From Lachnoclostridium sp. UBA3262 (GTDB lineage Bacteria > Bacillota > Clostridia > Lachnospirales > Lachnospiraceae): DNA of 64,000 nt. A program made the position numbers and the translations under genes. This document shows, piece after piece, positions 1-9,204 of this stretch. The DNA lies in assembly GCA_002362575.1 (NCBI GenBank), contig DEUM01000035.1:4402-68401 (forward strand), written 5' to 3'. The notes beneath the pieces are model-generated. The model worked only from the letters and a program-made list of their open reading frames with translations. It was not told the origin of the DNA and made no database searches. Positions within the stretch are counted from its first letter, which is position 1. Every line of letters starts with the position of its first letter.

Positions 1-2302
1 TGAAAAATGTGCCATATACGTCTATCGTTGAAATTCTCGTCTGTGTAAAGTGCATAAAATCAAAAGCAAACAAAAAGGTCAAAGCCCCTGCCGCCCACGT
101 CTGGCAGTCAAACAACCGTCTGCCAAACATATATAAGAACGGTAACATAAAAATGCCGAATAACACGCCGACAATCCGCCAGCCAAATGGATTCATACCA
201 AATGCCCGGACGCCGAGACTGATAAAAAATTTCCCAAGCGGCGGATGCGTGTTCTCATAGCAGTACATATTCGGCTGCGTCATTTCATAAGCCGTTCTCG
301 CATGATAGATTTCATCAAAATATGTTCCACTACGGAATGTCGCCAGAGCATCAAATTCATCCTGTTCATCAAACAGCTCCGGATACTTATCCTTATTGGC
401 AGGAAGCAATGTCTTCCCATTTTTATCCATAATAACAATTTCTTTCAATGCCGCCTCGTTATCATTCGAAGTCAGCCGGATATAGCGGTAATTTTTTGCC
501 AGATTATACGTGTCGCTGTCATTGTCCGCCTGCTTCATCTCATTCCATGCAAATACGCTCTCTACCTGAACCTCTCCTACCGTCTCATAATTTTTCCCAT
601 CCTGTGAAAAATCCAGAGTAAACTTCCGTTCTTCATAATTTCCGGAGAACGTATACAGCATCTTAACCGCCTTATTTTCTCCCAGATCCAAATCTATCGT
701 ACTGCCGGCGCCTTCTGAAACCCAGCCGGTTTCCGGTGCGCTCATTTTTCCCAAATCATACAGGGCAAAGGCAGAATACAGTGCCATGATGGAGCACAGC
801 ACAATCCAGTCCCACTTCGTAAACTTCTTCATTACCTTGCTCGACATAATAGAAAATTTCTTCTTTACTACCGGTTCTTTTTTCTTCTCCGGCTGCTGTC
901 TTTCTATATATGCTTTTTGATTTTTCTTCTTCGTCCTCAGAGGCTCCTGCTCTTTTAAATCTGCCAGCTTCGTTTTTGAGAAAGCGGCAAAAAACATATA
1001 GCCGTACACCGCTATCGTAAGGAGGGCTGTCATTCCAATAATTCCTCCCTCCGGGCCGGTAGACTCAAATTCCTCAAAATAATATAACACATGTCCTACA
1101 TTCAAAATCTGCACGAAGGAAAACCCAATATAAGTAAAGAACAGCTCCTTTGTCGGCTTCACTACAAATGCGCACAGCATAAGCAGGACGACCGGGAACA
1201 GATATCTCTCGTGCATCCTCACAGAAAAGAGGAACATCGTACTTACTACAGCACCTGCACTCAGAAAATACTTTGACTTGTCCTCCTTTAATTTAAAGAA
1301 AATAACAGCACTCAGTATCACAGCAGCTATAATAGCAAGCATACCCCACTGCCTACATTCCATAAAAAGAAATTTGTCCGACTGGTCGGCCCAGTTTCTA
1401 CCAAGCAGAGCCCAGAAATTGTAGGCATTTATCGTACAATACTCATACGAGCCAAGAGTATCTATATACTGATGAATGACCTTCTCCAGTCCGAATGGAA
1501 GTGCCAGAACAAACATGGTGGCAATCGCACCCAGACCTCCTGCAAGGTCTTTCAGAACCTTTTTCTTATTAAAATTCTGCATAAACACCTGCTCAATAAT
1601 TGTCCATATCAGAACCGGAGCAAAAATAAGCGTCTGCGGCTTTATCAGCACACCAATAATAAAAGCAAAATACGCCGGAATTCTCTTTTCTTCCATACAG
1701 AGATAACAAGTCAGAAGGACAAAAAAGGTAAATACTCCATCTGTCTGTCCCCACATGGAAGAATCCAGAATAACAATCGGATTCAGCACATAGATTGCTG
1801 CAAGCAGCAGGGAAGAACTCTCCGAAAACTTTTTCTTTGCCATTGTATACAGAAGAAATCCTGCCCCAAGGTCCGAAAGCACCGGCACGAGCTTAATCAG
1901 AAAGCGCCCTATCGTAGAAGCCGTCTCTATGGAAAAAATATGACGGATGCCGGCTATTACCCAAAGTATCGCCATATAACCGGGCGGATAATCGGTGAAG
2001 GCATCCAGATAGTAAAACTTTCCGATACCGTCTTCAAAAATCATCTCCGACCACCTGTAAAAACAGTTCAAATCTGTTCCATGTCCCTCAAACGCAACAG
2101 AAAAAATAGACTTTATCAGAAAAGCCGTACCTAAAACCAGCACTATATTCATCCAGTCTCTCTTTTTCTCTTTACGGTAGATTCGGATTCCCTCTACCTC
2201 ATAATACAGCCGGCCCAGATACACTGCGACAAAAATAACCAGCGTCGACAGGCTTATAAAAACCAATGTCTGAAAACCATCCATACCTAACATGCTTGCC
2301 AT
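1..2302 (-). CDS. Double GT-C (PMT/GT39-type) membrane glycosyltransferase with discoidin-like middle domain; partial, runs off left edge
   Basis: An open frame runs without a stop from the start at 2302 to the window edge (767 codons seen). The start has AGAAGGAGGAT directly before ATG; ATG 2293 is an alternative. The first ~450 residues are a hydrophobic polytopic domain with a DYPPGYMAILW segment near residue 103 and a QTDGVF segment, typical of GT-C mannosyltransferase-like enzymes. A cytoplasmic KKK-rich stretch and one membrane helix follow, then a discoidin/F5-8C-like beta domain (about residues 520-635). A second catalytic unit then begins with FDEIYHARTAYE, HPPLGK and RISTIDVYGTFF, the hallmarks of protein O-mannosyltransferases (GT39). 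Such enzymes move sugars from polyprenyl phosphate carriers to extracytoplasmic acceptors; donor and acceptor here are unknown. It follows the rhomboid-like gene by 9 nt, so it is probably in the same operon. Confidence 0.85.
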   Translation of the reverse strand, partial: MASMLGMDGFQTLVFISLSTLVIFVAVYLGRLYYEVEGIRIYRKEKKRDWMNIVLVLGTAFLIKSIFSVAFEGHGTDLNCFYRWSEMIFEDGIGKFYYLDAFTDYPPGYMAILWVIAGIRHIFSIETASTIGRFLIKLVPVLSDLGAGFLLYTMAKKKFSESSSLLLAAIYVLNPIVILDSSMWGQTDGVFTFFVLLTCYLCMEEKRIPAYFAFIIGVLIKPQTLIFAPVLIWTIIEQVFMQNFNKKKVLKDLAGGLGAIATMFVLALPFGLEKVIHQYIDTLGSYEYCTINAYNFWALLGRNWADQSDKFLFMECRQWGMLAIIAAVILSAVIFFKLKEDKSKYFLSAGAVVSTMFLFSVRMHERYLFPVVLLMLCAFVVKPTKELFFTYIGFSFVQILNVGHVLYYFEEFESTGPEGGIIGMTALLTIAVYGYMFFAAFSKTKLADLKEQEPLRTKKKNQKAYIERQQPEKKKEPVVKKKFSIMSSKVMKKFTKWDWIVLCSIMALYSAFALYDLGKMSAPETGWVSEGAGSTIDLDLGENKAVKMLYTFSGNYEERKFTLDFSQDGKNYETVGEVQVESVFAWNEMKQADNDSDTYNLAKNYRYIRLTSNDNEAALKEIVIMDKNGKTLLPANKDKYPELFDEQDEFDALATFRSGTYFDEIYHARTAYEMTQPNMYCYENTHPPLGKFFISLGVRAFGMNPFGWRIVGVLFGIFMLPFLYMFGRRLFDCQTWAAGALTFLFAFDFMHFTQTRISTIDVYGTFF

Positions 2303-2311
2303 ATCCTCCTT

Positions 2312-3202
2312 CTAACGATGCACGTGTTCATGTGTAAATAAGTGTTCCGAGCAGTATTCATAGTCCCCTTCACACTTTGTACAATACCGAAATTCCAGAT
2401 GCGGGTCATCCTTTTCCGTCCTGCCGCATACCGCACAGCGGTGTCTCGTTCCATGAACATCCTCTTTTACCTGCCTCCGGTACTGTACCTTCCGCTTTTT
2501 CTGCTTGTAAGCAGCCCGCGGGCTCTGCCGTTTTCTTCCAAATAGCAGAAAGGACAGCGCTAAATTGATAATCGTACCGGCTATCAATGCCATTCCATAG
2601 TAAAAACCGAACTGGAAGCAGCGGATAAACTGATATCCCATCAGCACCGCATATACGATGGCAAGCCATTTTGCCTTTACCGGTATAATAAAATATACAA
2701 GAAACTCCGTGTTCGGAGATAATATGGCAAAGGCAAGAAAAAGGGAAGTGTTCAGATAATCCAGTGAAGCAGTCGCCCCCAGTTCCATTCCGGCCAGAGC
2801 AGTATTAGTCCCTATCATAACCATTACAGCATAGGTTACCACTGTCGCCAGAATCGTCATCAGCACTCCGCCAAAATAGAACAGGTTAAATCGGAATGTC
2901 CCCCACATACGCTCCATCGCAAGTCCGATATTATAATACATAATCGCCCAGATAGCAAACCAGACAAGATCTGATACAAAGTTTGCGTCCATACCAATCG
3001 TCGGATACAGGACAAACGTAACCAGACGCCAAATCTGACCATGCAAGATCTGATTGATATCAAGGCTGAAATAAACCCAGTATACAGACGAATTGATTAC
3101 ATTAATAATATTTCCTACCACGCTCAGCGCAATCACATATACAATCAGGTTTGATACTGCGAACCTGCCAAACTTGCGCTCCAGCTTATCAACAAAACTC
3201 AT
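2312..3202 (-). CDS. Rhomboid-like polytopic membrane protein with C-terminal Cys/His zinc-binding tail
   Basis: 296 residues from the ATG preceded by AGGAGGC; an upstream in-frame ATG at 3223 lacks a ribosome site. About six hydrophobic segments carry rhomboid-fold features: HGQIWRLVTF after the first helix, an MERMWGTFRFNLFYFGG stretch, and an IPVKAKWLA loop. The catalytic GxSG of active rhomboid proteases is not visible; the matching region reads GMELGATAS. It is therefore probably an inactive rhomboid/derlin-like protein. The last ~45 residues hold CAVCGR, YCTKC, YCSEH and a His-rich end, which suggests one or two zinc sites in the cytoplasm. It lies between corA and the GT-C gene with short gaps, hinting at a shared envelope role. 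Function unknown. Confidence 0.75.
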   Translation of the reverse strand: MSFVDKLERKFGRFAVSNLIVYVIALSVVGNIINVINSSVYWVYFSLDINQILHGQIWRLVTFVLYPTIGMDANFVSDLVWFAIWAIMYYNIGLAMERMWGTFRFNLFYFGGVLMTILATVVTYAVMVMIGTNTALAGMELGATASLDYLNTSLFLAFAILSPNTEFLVYFIIPVKAKWLAIVYAVLMGYQFIRCFQFGFYYGMALIAGTIINLALSFLLFGRKRQSPRAAYKQKKRKVQYRRQVKEDVHGTRHRCAVCGRTEKDDPHLEFRYCTKCEGDYEYCSEHLFTHEHVHR

Positions 3203-3230
3203 ATTGCCTCCTAAAGCTAACATATTTTAA

Positions 3231-4157
3231 TTAGAACAAATTTTTCTTCCGGAAAAACAATGCCACGACGCCGGACACAACCAGCGTCAGTATGATAATC
3301 GTATAAAATCCATGTGGGGCATGTCCCAGCGGAATATTGTCAAAATTCATGCCGAAAAAGCTGGCGATCATAGTCGGTATCGAAAGCACAATCGTAACCG
3401 TCGCCAGAAACTTCATTACAATATTCAGATTATTCGAAATAACCGAAGCGAACGCATCCATCGTACCACTTAAAATCCCACTATATATATTCGCCATCTC
3501 AATCGCCTGTTTGTTCTCAATAATGACATCCTCCAGTAAATCCTCATCCTCCGGATATTTCCGTACCCGGTCCGTGCGGAGCAGCTTCTCCAGCACAACC
3601 TCATTTGAGCGGAGAGAAGTTGTAAAATACACAAGGCTCTTTTCTAACTCCAGCAGTTCAATCAACTCACTGTTTTTCTGTGAAATGTGCAGTTTTTCCT
3701 CAATCTGGTCGCTCTTTCTGTCAATGATACGGAGGTACCGCAGGTACGAAGTTGCATTGCGGTACAAAATCTGAAATACAAACCTTGTCTTTTTAAAAGT
3801 ATAAAATTCCCTCACGCGCTTATTCTCAAATGCTTTCAGCACAGGTGTCTCCTCAAGGCAGACCGTCACAATCTGCTCCTTTGTCATAAAGATACCGAGC
3901 GGAATCGTCACATATCTGTCTTTCTCATCCAGTGACGGGATATCTACCAGAATCATATTATAATTATCTTCCAACTCAATACGGGAGCGCTCCTCATCAT
4001 CCAGCGGCGCCCTCAAATCATCTATATCGATTCCCAGTTCCTCCTGTAATCTTGTCAGTTCTTCACCGGTCGGGCGAGTCACCGATACCCAGCATCCTTC
4101 TTCGATTTTATCTACGGTTACCAGTTCATCTTCTACTGTTTTGTAAATCGAAATCAT
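3231..4157 (-). CDS. corA: CorA-family divalent cation (Mg2+) transporter
   Basis: 308 residues from ATG 4157, preceded by AAAGGAGC; the longer frame to 4220 would run back through a hairpin and is rejected. The N-terminal two thirds is the soluble alpha/beta domain and long stalk helix of CorA. The C-terminus has two membrane helices with the signature GMN at about residues 269-271 (sequence FFGMNFDN) and a basic KK tail. CorA forms a pentameric channel importing Mg2+ (sometimes Co2+/Ni2+). It is first in a run of three genes (corA, rhomboid-like, GT-C) behind a consensus sigma-A promoter at 4245-4273. No M-box riboswitch is seen; the leader instead holds one stable hairpin. The symbol is by family; some paralogues transport other metals. 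Confidence 0.88.
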   Translation of the reverse strand: MISIYKTVEDELVTVDKIEEGCWVSVTRPTGEELTRLQEELGIDIDDLRAPLDDEERSRIELEDNYNMILVDIPSLDEKDRYVTIPLGIFMTKEQIVTVCLEETPVLKAFENKRVREFYTFKKTRFVFQILYRNATSYLRYLRIIDRKSDQIEEKLHISQKNSELIELLELEKSLVYFTTSLRSNEVVLEKLLRTDRVRKYPEDEDLLEDVIIENKQAIEMANIYSGILSGTMDAFASVISNNLNIVMKFLATVTIVLSIPTMIASFFGMNFDNIPLGHAPHGFYTIIILTLVVSGVVALFFRKKNLF

Positions 4158-4196
4158 ACTCTGCTCCTTTCCTTCCTGTCGGAGAATACATACAAA

Positions 4197-4226
4197 TCGG
4201 CGATACCTGCACAGAGGCATCGCCGA
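4197..4226 (-). other. Stable 11-bp hairpin in the corA leader / possible lysM terminator
   Basis: Inverted arms TCGGCGATGCC and GGTATCGCCGA (one G-U pair) with an 8-nt loop, followed on the minus strand by TTTGTATGTATT. It lies downstream of the promoter at 4245-4273, so it is inside the corA leader, and just past the lysM stop. It could terminate lysM transcripts or attenuate corA. Confidence 0.6.
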
Positions 4227-4244
4227 GCTCGCCTAATCGCTTTT

Positions 4245-4273
4245 ATTATAAAGGTTTGTACAGTCTTTGTCAA
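4245..4273 (-). promoter_or_regulatory. Consensus sigma-A promoter for the corA operon
   Basis: On the minus strand TTGACA and TATAAT are separated by exactly 17 nt, a full match to the vegetative consensus. It overlaps the last codons of the lysM gene and predicts a start near 4238, giving a leader of about 80 nt before corA. Confidence 0.8.
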
Positions 4274-4767
4274 ACCTTCTTTGGCAGATATAATACCACA
4301 TCTGCAGCAATAATAACCTTATCCAAATCATTTCTTTCCAGAAAATCAGACAGGTTAATTCCAGACTCTCTCAAAATTCCACCGAGTGACCTCGTCCCAT
4401 CCGTCACATATGTCTCTGTATCGTCATTCATTGTTCTGTTCTCTGTTCTTTCATCCCTGTTATCCATTTCTCTGGCTTCACCTGTGTTATCGCCAGACCT
4501 GCGCTCCATATTTTCCTCCACCCTATCCATCTGTTCTGAATCACGAAGTGTATCCATCTGTTCTGAATTGCGGGGCGTCCCCATCGGCGGGTATGGACGA
4601 GCAACCGGTATACAGATTTCCTGCCCGATCTGAAGATTGTATACATCGACATATGGGTTTGCCCTAAGAATAAGGGCAAGCGGAATCCGGTACTTCCGGC
4701 TCAACTGGTAAAGGTTATCGCCTTTTTTTATCACGTGAATCATTCCGTTGCAATATCTTTGATTCAT
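4270..4767 (-). CDS. Single-LysM-domain protein
   Basis: 165 residues. A LysM domain occupies about residues 9-54: IHVIKKGDNLYQLSRKYRI, then ILRANP, then LQIGQEICIP, the usual fold for binding peptidoglycan or chitin-like glycans. There is no obvious signal peptide, so it may be spore- or cytoplasm-associated, like several Clostridia spore-coat LysM proteins (inference). The middle is a charged, low-complexity D/R/N/E/M-rich stretch with short repeats of the type SEQMD. The end, roughly 40 residues, has GILRESGINLSDFLERN and is not recognised. GGAAAGAG precedes the ATG. It is divergent from the activase gene. Confidence 0.75.
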   Translation of the reverse strand: MNQRYCNGMIHVIKKGDNLYQLSRKYRIPLALILRANPYVDVYNLQIGQEICIPVARPYPPMGTPRNSEQMDTLRDSEQMDRVEENMERRSGDNTGEAREMDNRDERTENRTMNDDTETYVTDGTRSLGGILRESGINLSDFLERNDLDKVIIAADVVLYLPKKV

Positions 4768-4781
4768 AGAAATCTCTTTCC

Positions 4782-4815
4782 GGAATAATGCCTGAAACGC
4801 ATTATTCCTTTTTTT
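4782..4815 (+). terminator. Perfect hairpin plus T-run on the plus strand between lysM and the activase gene
   Basis: Arms GGAATAATGC and GCATTATTCC (10 bp, 7-nt loop) are followed by seven T on the plus strand. There is no plus-strand gene upstream, so it may block antisense transcription coming through the lysM region, or act as a leader hairpin of lysM on the other strand. Confidence 0.6.
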
Positions 4816-4879
4816 ATTATCCTATTCTCCTGCTTTACAAAAGGTTCATGCCAATACAGAAAATACCAATTGGATTTTG

Positions 4880-4908
4880 TTGCAAAACCTTTTTTTTTGT
4901 CGTATAAT
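4880..4908 (+). promoter_or_regulatory. Promoter of the activase-like gene
   Basis: TTGCAA and TATAAT with a 17-nt spacer made mostly of T. Predicted start is near 4915, leaving a leader of about 70 nt that ends in a strong ribosome site, AAGGAGG, at 4971-4977. Confidence 0.7.
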
Positions 4909-4983
4909 ATAGTTTCGATAACTTTGTTATTTAATTTTATATACTAAATATATATTTATATTGGAAGGATAAGGAGGTAAAAT

Positions 4984-7900
4984 ATGAACAGAGTAGGTAT
5001 TGATATCGGTTCTACGACAGTCAAAATTGCTATCCTAAATGATGAGAACCAGATTATCTTTTCCGCTTACGAACGACATTTTGCCAACATTCAGGAAACA
5101 TTAAGAAAAATTATAGAGAGTGCATATAATGAACTGGGAGACCGTGATATTGCTCCCATGATTACCGGTTCCGGTGGACTCTCCATCTCCCGATATCTCG
5201 ATATTCCTTTTGTACAGGAAGTTGTCAGTGTTGCCACTTCATTAAAAGATTATGCTCCAAGAACCGATGTTGCTATCGAGCTCGGTGGCGAAGACGCGAA
5301 GATTATATATTTTACAGATGGTATTGAGCAGAGAATGAACGGTATATGTGCCGGCGGTACAGGCTCCTTTATTGACCAGATGGCTACTTTACTAAAAACA
5401 GATGCCGCCGGACTGAACGAATATGCAAAAGAGTATCAGGCCATCTATCCGATTGCTGCACGCTGTGGTGTATTTGCCAAAACAGATATCCAGCCGTTGA
5501 TTAACGAAGGTGCTGCCAAATCAGATTTGGCGGCTTCTATTTTTCAGGCAGTTGTAAACCAGACGATAAGCGGTCTTGCCTGCGGTAAGCCAATCCGCGG
5601 CAATGTTGCATTTTTAGGTGGTCCCCTGCACTTCTTAACTGAGTTAAAGGAAGCTTTTGTCCGTACGCTTGGTTTAGAAGGAGACGCCATTATTGCTCCA
5701 GAAAATTCACATCTTTTTGCGGCGAGCGGCGCCGCCATGAATTCACAGGATGAGGGTGTGACAACTCTGGGGGGGCTTCTTCATAAGTTATCCAGTGAAA
5801 TCAAGATTGAATTTGAAGTAAACCGTATGGAGCCTTTATTTAAAGATAAATCAGAATATAACAATTTCCTAAAAGAGCATAGCGTGCACAGTGTTGCGAA
5901 AGGAGATTTGTCCACATATGAAGGAAACGTATTCCTCGGCATTGACGCCGGCTCAACAACGACAAAGGTTGCTCTGGTAGGGGAAGACGGCTCACTTTTA
6001 TACTCCTTCTATGATAACAATAATGGAAGTCCGTTAAAAACGACCATTAAAGCAATCAAAGAAATATATCAGCTTCTTCCTGACAGCGCTTCTATCGTGC
6101 GTTCCTGCTCGACCGGATATGGGGAGGCTCTGATTCAGTCTGCCCTTATGCTGGATGAGGGAGAAGTTGAGACGGTCTCCCATTACTATGCCGCTTCTTT
6201 TTTTGAACCGAGGGTTGACTGTATTTTGGATATCGGCGGTCAGGATATGAAATGTATTAAAATAAAAAATCAGTCCGTCGACAGCGTACAGCTCAATGAA
6301 GCATGTTCTTCCGGGTGCGGTTCCTTCATTGAAACTTTTGCCCGCTCATTAAATTATGAAGTAAAGGACTTTGCCAAGCTGGCACTGTTTGCAGAAAACC
6401 CAATTGACCTCGGTTCCCGCTGTACCGTCTTTATGAATTCAAAGGTAAAGCAGGCACAGAAGGAAGGAGCAACCGTTGCCGATATTTCTGCCGGACTTGC
6501 TATCTCCGTCATAAAAAATGCCCTGCTTAAAGTTATCAAACTGACGGATCCGAAAGATTTGGGAGAGAATGTTGTCGTTCAGGGCGGTACCTTTTATAAT
6601 GACGCCGTACTCCGAAGCTTTGAAAGAGTCTCCGGATGTAAGGCAGTTCGTCCTGACATTGCCGGCATCATGGGGGCTTTTGGCGCCGCCCTGATTGCCA
6701 GAGAGCATTATGAGGAAGGTATGGAATCCACTATGCTTTCGCTGGAGGACATCATTAACCTCAAATTTGAAAGCTCTATGTCCCGCTGCAAAGGCTGTAC
6801 GAACCATTGCCTTTTAACGATTAACCGTTTTACCGGAGGCCGCCAGTTCATTTCCGGCAACCGCTGTGAACGCGGGCTTGGCAAAGAAAAATCAAATAAA
6901 GACATTCCAAATTTATATGACTATAAAAATAAGCGCTTATTTAATTATTACAAGCCATTAACGCCCGATAAAGCATACCGGGGAAAGGTCGGTATTCCAC
7001 GGGTACTGAATATGTACGAAAACTACCCGTACTGGTTCACATTCTTTACAGAACTTGGCTATGAGGTAGTCCTATCCCCTGCCTCCTCCCGGAACATCTA
7101 TTCACTGGGTATCGAATCCATACCAAGTGAATCCGAATGTTATCCGGCGAAGCTTGCTCACGGGCACATTATGTGGCTGCTTGAACAGGGTGTTCACTAT
7201 ATCTTTTATCCTTGTGTTCCGTATGAAAGAAAAGAATTTGACGGCGCTGGGAATCATTACAACTGCCCTATCGTTACCTCTTACGGCGAGAATATTAAGA
7301 ATAACGTGGAAGAACTGAGGGACGATACTATCATATACCAGAACCCATTTGTCTCTTTCGAGAGCGATAAAATTCTGGCAGATGAACTGGTAAAATATCT
7401 TGGCAGGGAAAACGGGATTCCCGCAACGGAAATTCGAAATGCCGCTCACAAAGCATACGAGGAATTAACCAAAACAAGAGAAGATATCCGCCGTAAGGGT
7501 GAAGAGGTTCTACAATGGATGAAAGAAAATAATACCCGCGGTATTGTCCTTGCCGGAAGGCCTTACCATATTGATCCGGAAATCAACCACGGTATACCGG
7601 AACTAATCACTTCTTATGGAATTGCCGTTTTATCAGAAGACAGCATTTCACACCTGTCACCGATTGAACGCCCTACCATTGCCATGGACCAATGGATGTA
7701 TCATTCCCGCCTATATGCTGCAGCAACCTATGTCCGCACTCAGGAAAATCTGGAAATGATTCAATTAAATTCCTTTGGATGCGGTCTGGATGCCGTCACA
7801 ACGGATCAGGTAAATGATATCCTTACAGAATCCGGCAAAATATGCACGGTACTAAAAATTGACGAGGTAAACAATCTGGGAGCTGCGCGTATTCGAATAC

Positions 7901-9201
7901 GCTCTCTGATTTCCGCTGTAAAAGACCGTGCCCGCAAAGGAATTAAGCCACATGTAAAAGACGCCTCCTATAAACGCCGGATATTTACAAAAAAAATGAA
8001 AGAAAACTATACGATTCTAGCACCGCAGATGTCGCCAATCCATTTTGATATTCTGATTCCGGCACTGGCTGCCTGTGGCTACAATCTCGTACAGCTTCCA
8101 AGCGGCGTAGGAGAATTGGATTACGGTTTAAAATATGTAAATAACGACGCCTGCTATCCTTCGCTTCTTGTAGTTGGACAGTTTATGAAAGCGCTTCTTT
8201 CAGGAGAATATGATTTAGACCGTACAGCTGTTATTATTTCACAGACAGGCGGTGGCTGCCGTGCCACGAACTACATTGGATTTATACGGCGAGCCTTACG
8301 AAAGGCCGGCATGGAGCAGGTTCCGGTTATTTCTATGAGTGCCGGCATCGAATCCAATCCGGGCTTTAAAATCAACTACCGGATGTTGAAGGGGGCTGTA
8401 CAGGCGCTGATATACGGTGATTTGTTCATGCGAGTCGTCTACCGGACACGTCCATACGAGAAAGTACCCGGCTCAGTAAATGCTCTCCATGAAAAATGGA
8501 AACAGCGCTGTATTGAAGCAGTCAAACATCCAAAACAGTCTGAATTTAAGAAAAATATAGCTAAAATTGTAAAAGACTTTGACGAAATTGAGCTAGACGA
8601 GAGTGTCCGAAAACCAAGAGTTGGAATTGTCGGAGAAATCCTTGTCAAGTTTCTCCCTGCCGCCAATAACTATGTTATTCAGCTTTTAGAGTCCGAGGGC
8701 GCCGAGGCAGTCTGTCCGGATATGCTTGACTTCTTTATGTACAGTGCCTACGACAGCACTTTTAAGGCAGATCATCTTGGTTTTAAGAAGAGAAATAAAA
8801 CACTAGGCAGGCTTGCTATCTGGTTAATGGAATCTTTTCGTAAGCCAATGCGCAAAGCGTTAGAAAACAGTAAACGCTTTGAAGCGCCGCCTTCTATTTA
8901 CGAGCTGGCTGAATATGCGAAACCTTTTGTTTCGACTGGCAACCAGACTGGTGAAGGATGGTTCCTTACCGGGGAAATGATTGAACTGCTTCACAGCAAT
9001 GTCCCAAACATTGTTTGTACTCAGCCATTTGGCTGCCTTCCAAACCATGTTGTAGGCAAAGGCGTCATCAAGCAATTGCGTAAAAGCTTCCCTGATGCTA
9101 ATATCGTGGCTGTGGACTACGATCCGGGCGCCAGTGAAGTAAATCAGTTAAACCGTATAAAACTAATGTTGGCAACTGCCATGGAAAATCTTAATAAATA
9201 A
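4984..9201 (+). CDS. 2-hydroxyacyl-CoA dehydratase activase-related ATPase, four-part giant protein
   Basis: 1405 residues with a strong AAGGAGG site. Two tandem BadF/BadG/BcrA-type ATPase domains are visible: the first with GIDIGSTTVK (residue 5 on) and GICAGGTGSF (about 120), the second with GIDAGSTTTK (about 319) and CSSGCGSF (about 441), the cluster-binding CxxxC motif of dehydratase activators. A CKGCTNHC cysteine motif near 602 may hold another iron-sulfur cluster. The rest matches the DUF2229/HgdB-like region (YENYPYWFTFF, SECYPAKLAHGH, NDACYPSLL, QTGGGCRATNY). Activases of this superfamily use ATP to push an electron into 2-hydroxyacyl-CoA dehydratases, but this long form is widespread in Clostridia without a known substrate. 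No dehydratase subunits lie nearby. Monocistronic, with its own promoter and terminator. Confidence 0.88.
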   Translation: MNRVGIDIGSTTVKIAILNDENQIIFSAYERHFANIQETLRKIIESAYNELGDRDIAPMITGSGGLSISRYLDIPFVQEVVSVATSLKDYAPRTDVAIELGGEDAKIIYFTDGIEQRMNGICAGGTGSFIDQMATLLKTDAAGLNEYAKEYQAIYPIAARCGVFAKTDIQPLINEGAAKSDLAASIFQAVVNQTISGLACGKPIRGNVAFLGGPLHFLTELKEAFVRTLGLEGDAIIAPENSHLFAASGAAMNSQDEGVTTLGGLLHKLSSEIKIEFEVNRMEPLFKDKSEYNNFLKEHSVHSVAKGDLSTYEGNVFLGIDAGSTTTKVALVGEDGSLLYSFYDNNNGSPLKTTIKAIKEIYQLLPDSASIVRSCSTGYGEALIQSALMLDEGEVETVSHYYAASFFEPRVDCILDIGGQDMKCIKIKNQSVDSVQLNEACSSGCGSFIETFARSLNYEVKDFAKLALFAENPIDLGSRCTVFMNSKVKQAQKEGATVADISAGLAISVIKNALLKVIKLTDPKDLGENVVVQGGTFYNDAVLRSFERVSGCKAVRPDIAGIMGAFGAALIAREHYEEGMESTMLSLEDIINLKFESSMSRCKGCTNHCLLTINRFTGGRQFISGNRCERGLGKEKSNKDIPNLYDYKNKRLFNYYKPLTPDKAYRGKVGIPRVLNMYENYPYWFTFFTELGYEVVLSPASSRNIYSLGIESIPSESECYPAKLAHGHIMWLLEQGVHYIFYPCVPYERKEFDGAGNHYNCPIVTSYGENIKNNVEELRDDTIIYQNPFVSFESDKILADELVKYLGRENGIPATEIRNAAHKAYEELTKTREDIRRKGEEVLQWMKENNTRGIVLAGRPYHIDPEINHGIPELITSYGIAVLSEDSISHLSPIERPTIAMDQWMYHSRLYAAATYVRTQENLEMIQLNSFGCGLDAVTTDQVNDILTESGKICTVLKIDEVNNLGAARIRIRSLISAVKDRARKGIKPHVKDASYKRRIFTKKMKENYTILAPQMSPIHFDILIPALAACGYNLVQLPSGVGELDYGLKYVNNDACYPSLLVVGQFMKALLSGEYDLDRTAVIISQTGGGCRATNYIGFIRRALRKAGMEQVPVISMSAGIESNPGFKINYRMLKGAVQALIYGDLFMRVVYRTRPYEKVPGSVNALHEKWKQRCIEAVKHPKQSEFKKNIAKIVKDFDEIELDESVRKPRVGIVGEILVKFLPAANNYVIQLLESEGAEAVCPDMLDFFMYSAYDSTFKADHLGFKKRNKTLGRLAIWLMESFRKPMRKALENSKRFEAPPSIYELAEYAKPFVSTGNQTGEGWFLTGEMIELLHSNVPNIVCTQPFGCLPNHVVGKGVIKQLRKSFPDANIVAVDYDPGASEVNQLNRIKLMLATAMENLNK

Positions 9202-9204
9202 GAC

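Noticed and set aside
245..2134. Plus-strand frames of 60-220 codons
   Set aside because: They lie antisense to the continuous GT-C frame, which has clear family motifs.
3231..4220. Longer CorA start at 4220
   Set aside because: It would run through the leader hairpin; ATG 4157 has a proper ribosome site and gives normal family length.
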